From Clostridiales bacterium (GTDB lineage: Bacteria > Bacillota > Clostridia > TANB77 > CAG-508), in assembly GCA_019419955.1 (NCBI GenBank), contig JAHZIB010000011.1, forward strand, positions 1 through 43,796: DNA of 43,796 nt. Direction: 5' to 3'. The notes beneath the pieces were generated by a model. It ran no database searches and was not told the DNA's origin. It saw only the letters and a list, made by a program, of their open reading frames with translations. Position numbers and translations under genes: made by a program. Positions 40,590 through 43,796 of this stretch are shown here, one piece after another (positions within the stretch are counted from its first letter, which is position 1; each line of letters opens with the position of its first letter).

Positions 40590-41462
40590 TTAATTAAAAA
40601 ACTCTACTGTGTACTTGCATTCAAAAGTTTCCTTTGGCTTTAGAGATAAAATATCTTGTTTTTGTATAAACACTCCTGTACTTTTTATTGTGTCCGCTGT
40701 TGAGTACCATGGTTCGATGCAAATAAATGGTGCATTAGGTTTAGACCATATACCTAGATAAGGAAATCCTGTAAAGTCCAATGTTAAAAGTGTTTTTCCT
40801 GTAGCCCTATTCTTTAAACTAATCTTATTTGAGGTAATCCCCTTCATAATAAGCGCATCATTATTAAAAGTATCTACCCCTATTGCAATTTTCCTTTTAT
40901 CAAGCATATTATTTCTCGCATATTCCGTTCCAATTAAGCCATCTACTAAGTACAAAAAATGAATTTTATCTTCTTCTTCTTCAAATTCCAAATAATAGTT
41001 GCCTTTTTTTAGTTCTTCTTGATCTATTTTAAAGGCTGGATGCCCTCCTATTCCAAAAGGTAAAGTTGCATCTCCTGTATTTATTACTTTATATATTGTA
41101 GTTAACTTATTTTCATCAAGTCTATATGTTGTATAAAGCTCGAAATCATAAGGATACCTGTTTCGTGTAACTTTGTTACTCTTTAAAACATATGAATGAA
41201 AATTATCCAATTTAGTAATTGGTTCAAATTCGAAATCTCTCGCAAAACCATGTTGTGGCATTTCATAAATTCTGCCATTAATGATGGTTTGATTTTTCTT
41301 TAGCTTACCTACTACAGGGAATAAAACTGGCCAATGCCTTTTCCAATATACTTTGCCATTCTCATCTACACAGTCTAAACCCTGATGGATTTTTTCTTCG
41401 CCATCTAACTTAAAACTCACTAATTCTCCACCCATTTTTGAGGTTAGCATTTTAGCATACAT
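40590..41462 (-). CDS. Aldose 1-epimerase-like protein (LacX type)
   Basis: The galactose-mutarotase superfamily interconverts sugar anomers or binds sugars; LacX-type members have no settled substrate. The 290-residue protein is mostly beta and shows the group features: the opening SKMGGELVSFKLDGEE, WPVLFPVVGKLKKNQ, MPQHGFARDFEF (with the catalytic-type His), FGIGGHPAFKID (second His) and FICIEPWYSTAD with the Glu near the C-terminus. The ATG at 41462 has GGGAG nine bases upstream. It is the most upstream gene of a run with the 60-residue membrane protein and the GH18 gene. Confidence 0.9.
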   Translation of the reverse strand: MYAKMLTSKMGGELVSFKLDGEEKIHQGLDCVDENGKVYWKRHWPVLFPVVGKLKKNQTIINGRIYEMPQHGFARDFEFEPITKLDNFHSYVLKSNKVTRNRYPYDFELYTTYRLDENKLTTIYKVINTGDATLPFGIGGHPAFKIDQEELKKGNYYLEFEEEEDKIHFLYLVDGLIGTEYARNNMLDKRKIAIGVDTFNNDALIMKGITSNKISLKNRATGKTLLTLDFTGFPYLGIWSKPNAPFICIEPWYSTADTIKSTGVFIQKQDILSLKPKETFECKYTVEFFN

Positions 41463-41577
41463 CTATGTTCTCTCCCATCTTACAAAATTCTACAAAATTC
41501 ATATATATAATATTGTTTTTTTATGTAAATGTCAATAGGTTTGACTTATTTTTAGCAAATAGTTATTATCCTTATGT

Positions 41578-41633
41578 ACAAAACAAGCATATGCTAATAT
41601 AAGATACTCTCTTATATCATATGCCTGTTTTGT
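41578..41633. terminator. Long hairpin downstream of the surface-protein gene
   Basis: Arms ACAAAACAAGCATATG (from 41578) and CATATGCCTGTTTTGT (to 41633) pair with one mismatch, and ATATAAGA/TCTTATAT pairs inside. Read on the minus strand it ends in GTTTTGT, a modest U-rich end. It probably terminates the large surface-protein transcript and insulates the epimerase gene. Confidence 0.7.
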
Positions 41634-41654
41634 GAATTTGAATTAGAAAGTTGT

Positions 41655-41775
41655 ATCAAGGCTTCCTTGGCAAGCTCTCACACATGCAACCTTCATAGTC
41701 CCACACTAGCCTTGCCCCCTATAAAGGCGTAACTACGTTTCGCTAGTCGTATGTTAATGTCCACTACTTTTTCAT
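41655..41775 (-). other. GC-rich structured non-coding segment behind the variable region
   Basis: The segment is near 50% GC in a genome region that is otherwise far more AT-rich, with no reading frame. On the minus strand GGCAAGGCT (to 41716) pairs with AGCTTGCC (from 41669), AAGGAAGCCTT forms a small stem next to it, and CTAGCGAAACGTAG (41733-41746) forms a short hairpin. It lies 50-170 bases after the stop codon of the putative DGR target gene. No known RNA family is recognised. The remainder of the 361-base gap (41463-41823) has only the hairpin at 41578-41633. Confidence 0.5.
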
Positions 41776-41823
41776 ACTCATTTGCTATATTAAATTATCT
41801 ACTTTTTCTATCAACGTCCAGAG

Positions 41824-43796
41824 CTACTTTACATAAATCTGAGCACGTGCCGAGATGTTACTGATGGAATAGCTCGTACTGTCGCTGAAACGATTAGCTG
41901 CGTAGTAATTGCTGAAGACGTAAACGCCCCCTCTAAGCACGCAAGGGCCGAAGCTACTACTACAGTACTCTGTAGTCCATTCTCTACAATTACCTAATAA
42001 ATCATGAATATTACTATAATTATCTGCTGCATAGACTCCTGTATTTTTTTTAGAACCTGTACCTATATTTCCATATTGACTACTTGTCGTCATTGCTAAA
42101 TTATATCCTTCTCCACTTTCCACATTTGTCTGACATATAAAGTTTAACGCTGTATCCCATGCATAACTACTTATTAATTCACTTTCTACATTATTATTAT
42201 TGCTACACATTGCCTCTATCTGACTTTTTGCTTGGTCTCTTGTTATATTAGTGTACACTGCAACTCCTGCTTTAACCACATTACCTGTACCCAATTCATA
42301 TCTACCAATATAGAAACCTCCTTTTCCTCCATTTGGAGTTGACTCAGCACTTGCTTTAAATGCTGCAATTTGTCCCGATGCAACTGAACGGCTATCTCCT
42401 TCTCCGTAATAGTAACTTTCTATTCCACTATCTCCACTCACCTCTGTCGCTCCAGTTGTAGTAAAAGTTCTCCTACTTAAATTATTTGTCAGCTTTCCAG
42501 ATGAATTTATTGATGTAGACACATTATATGTTCCTGTTGGTATCCATACAAACTGGTTTCCAGCATCGTCTTCTATTACTATTCCTTCCTCTACTTTTGT
42601 TCCACTGTCCTCTGCTACTCCAAACCCGCCTGGTATTACTACATTATTACCTAAATCATCTTGTATTGTTGTTGTGTTCTCGAGTTCATTCCCACCTATA
42701 ATATCTGCTATAGTCTTATTCTTTGTCCTTGCATTCGTTGTATTTTCTCCAACAAGTCCCGCTCTATCCACTGCCTCTACCCTTATTGTATAATCTGTAT
42801 TTTCTGTTAACTTTGTATATGTGTAAGTGTTGCTTTCACTCGTTACTCTTGTGGTTCCTTCATTGTTCAAGTAGTATCTATATGTGTCTATATCTGCTAA
42901 TCCACTTTCATTGTCTCCTGCTATTACTGTTACCTTAATTGTCTCACTTGTTACTTTGTCCACCAATATATTGGTTACTACTGGCTTTTCTGTATCCAAT
43001 ATATTTATACTTGCATAATTTCCTGCATTTGTTCCGTCTGTTAGTCTTGCATATACTGTACTTCCATGGTCTAGGTTATTTACTGTTACTGGGCTAGCTG
43101 CTGCTTCTGACCAGCTTCCTTCTGTAGTTTCATTTATTTGATATTGTATTTTAAAACTTGTTGTCGTTGTTAATGTTATACTTGCTTTTCCACTACTCCA
43201 TGTTACTGGACTTGATGTTATACTTCCTGTTTCTAGTCCTTCATCTGCTCCTGGTACTGTTGCTGTGGTTTGATTTGTTAATGTCCCTATTCCTTTATTT
43301 CCTGCTTTATCTCCATTTACTTCTACTTTTATATCATAATTTGTTCCTTGTGTTAATCCTGTAAATGTGTATTGGGCATTTGTTATATTTTCTGCTCCAC
43401 TTGGTGCTTTGTAGCTTTCGTCTCCTTCTGCACTCTTTTTAATATAGTATGTGTATGTTAGGCTGTCTTTCATTCCTGTTTCATTATCTACTGCTTTGGC
43501 TGTTACTGTTATACTGTTTGTTGTTGGTGAACCTTGTGCTGTTACTGTCACTACTGGTGCTTTTGTGTCTTCTATTTTCTTGTTTTGTGGGTTGCTATAC
43601 TTCTCTCCATCTGTTATCCTTGCATATACTGTGTCTCCATTCTTCACTCCTGTTACTACTCCACCCGTCACAGTTTTCCAGCTTTTTTCTTCTGTTCCGT
43701 TTATTTGATATTGTATGATATAACTATCCTCACTTGAAGTAATTGAAACATTTGCTGTTCCATTCTCTTGCCATTGTGCCTCTCCTATTGTTATTG
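41824..43796 (-). CDS. Repeat-containing surface protein with C-terminal FGE-sulfatase/C-type-lectin-like domain; 5' end outside the window
   Basis: The frame is open to the window edge, so at least 656 residues are visible and the start is missing; an in-frame GTG at 43671 is only internal. The visible part begins with two copies of a module that pairs an Ig-like repeat (SYIIQYQINGTEEKSW / SFKIQYQINETTEGSW, then DTVYARITDG / STVYARLTDG) with a fibronectin-III-like repeat (PVVTVTAQGSPTTNSITV / PVVTNILVDKVTSETIKV). From about residue 425 comes an FGE-sulfatase-type domain (DDAGNQFVWIPTGTY, GGFYIGRYELG, IHDLLGNCREWTTEY, CVLRGG). The last ~40 codons (41830-41945) are GC-rich and Y/S/N/F/D-rich, like a DGR variable region. 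The protein is likely an exported adhesin. Confidence 0.88.
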   Translation of the reverse strand, partial: ITIGEAQWQENGTANVSITSSEDSYIIQYQINGTEEKSWKTVTGGVVTGVKNGDTVYARITDGEKYSNPQNKKIEDTKAPVVTVTAQGSPTTNSITVTAKAVDNETGMKDSLTYTYYIKKSAEGDESYKAPSGAENITNAQYTFTGLTQGTNYDIKVEVNGDKAGNKGIGTLTNQTTATVPGADEGLETGSITSSPVTWSSGKASITLTTTTSFKIQYQINETTEGSWSEAAASPVTVNNLDHGSTVYARLTDGTNAGNYASINILDTEKPVVTNILVDKVTSETIKVTVIAGDNESGLADIDTYRYYLNNEGTTRVTSESNTYTYTKLTENTDYTIRVEAVDRAGLVGENTTNARTKNKTIADIIGGNELENTTTIQDDLGNNVVIPGGFGVAEDSGTKVEEGIVIEDDAGNQFVWIPTGTYNVSTSINSSGKLTNNLSRRTFTTTGATEVSGDSGIESYYYGEGDSRSVASGQIAAFKASAESTPNGGKGGFYIGRYELGTGNVVKAGVAVYTNITRDQAKSQIEAMCSNNNNVESELISSYAWDTALNFICQTNVESGEGYNLAMTTSSQYGNIGTGSKKNTGVYAADNYSNIHDLLGNCREWTTEYCSSSFGPCVLRGGVYVFSNYYAANRFSDSTSYSISNISARAQIYVK
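41830..41945 (-). other. Putative DGR variable region (VR) at the 3' end of the surface-protein gene
   Basis: From the Cys-Val-Leu-Arg-Gly-Gly motif to near the stop, 14 of 25 consecutive codons (41851-41925) end in C, whereas the rest of the window strongly prefers A or T. The codons at the would-be binding-surface positions (AGC, AAT, TAC, TTC, GAC, AGT, TAT, TCC, ATC, AAC) all end in C or T, as expected if they arose by adenine mutagenesis of AAC/AAT template codons. Position and fold match known DGR target proteins. The template repeat and reverse transcriptase are not in the window. Confidence 0.65.

Noticed and set aside
41463..41823. DGR template repeat or accessory gene next to the variable region
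   Set aside because: No near-copy of 41830-41945 with AAC codons and no reading frame of useful length is present here or elsewhere in the window.
43158..43737. Leu-rich plus-strand frames over the surface-protein gene
   Set aside because: Shadows of Thr/Asn-rich beta repeats on the other strand.
1..43796. tRNA, rRNA genes, CRISPR arrays, prophage or insertion-sequence transposases
   Set aside because: I saw no cloverleaf, rRNA motif, regularly spaced direct repeats, phage structural genes or transposase motifs in the readable frames.

Overview
This window is a chromosomal segment of a very AT-rich, low-GC Gram-positive bacterium of the class Clostridia (Bacillota), probably an uncultured gut-type lineage. 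The evidence is the gene content and order: a rimP-nusA-rnpM-ylxQ-infB-rbfA-nrnA-truB run, SepF and DivIVA, WhiA, HemW, Mfd next to GreA, a zinc-ribbon L28 and a Firmicutes-type 6S RNA. Strong AGGAGG-type ribosome binding sites and several TTG/GTG starts fit too. Most genes lie on the minus strand.

Layout. 1-2 kb: rpmB (+) with a terminator, a small unknown protein, divIVA and sepF. 2-7.7 kb (-): a HlyD-like membrane-anchored protein, miaA, an unknown membrane protein, and mutL split into two overlapping reading frames. 8.1-13.7 kb: a glycogen locus with a DUF4912 protein and a GH57 branching enzyme (+), facing a tiny membrane protein and alpha-glucan phosphorylase (-). 13.9-19.2 kb (-): a small coiled-coil protein, mnmA, aspS, dtd and a SpoU-type RNA methyltransferase. 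19.2-25.2 kb: mfd and greA (-), divergent from murC (+), which has a near-consensus promoter. 25.3-29.0 kb (-): hemW, whiA, prmC. 29.1-29.3 kb (-): 6S RNA. 29.4-37.3 kb (-): the nusA-infB operon. 37.6-41.5 kb (-): an unknown protein, a GH18 cell-wall hydrolase, a small membrane protein and an aldose-epimerase relative. 41.8 kb to the edge (-): the 3' part of a large repeat-containing surface protein.

The most interesting object is that last gene. Its C-terminus is an FGE-sulfatase/C-type-lectin-like domain whose final ~40 codons are abruptly GC-rich. They are full of codons ending in C that could all derive from AAC/AAT. This is the signature of the variable region of a diversity-generating retroelement (DGR). 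No reverse transcriptase or template repeat is present here, so if it is a target it would have to be served from outside the window. A GC-rich, foldable, non-coding segment follows it.

The intergenic regions carry at least three families of inverted-repeat elements. The first is a ~150-164 bp MITE-like element with GTTACAGGATAATGG termini and an inner 17-bp hairpin (three good copies, one decayed, one fragment). The second is a palindromic element at the 3' ends of mutL and aspS. The third is a REP-like GGGACAC repeat that forms inverted pairs around dtd and decayed copies elsewhere. All functional calls rest on reading the sequence and on family knowledge; no database search was run.
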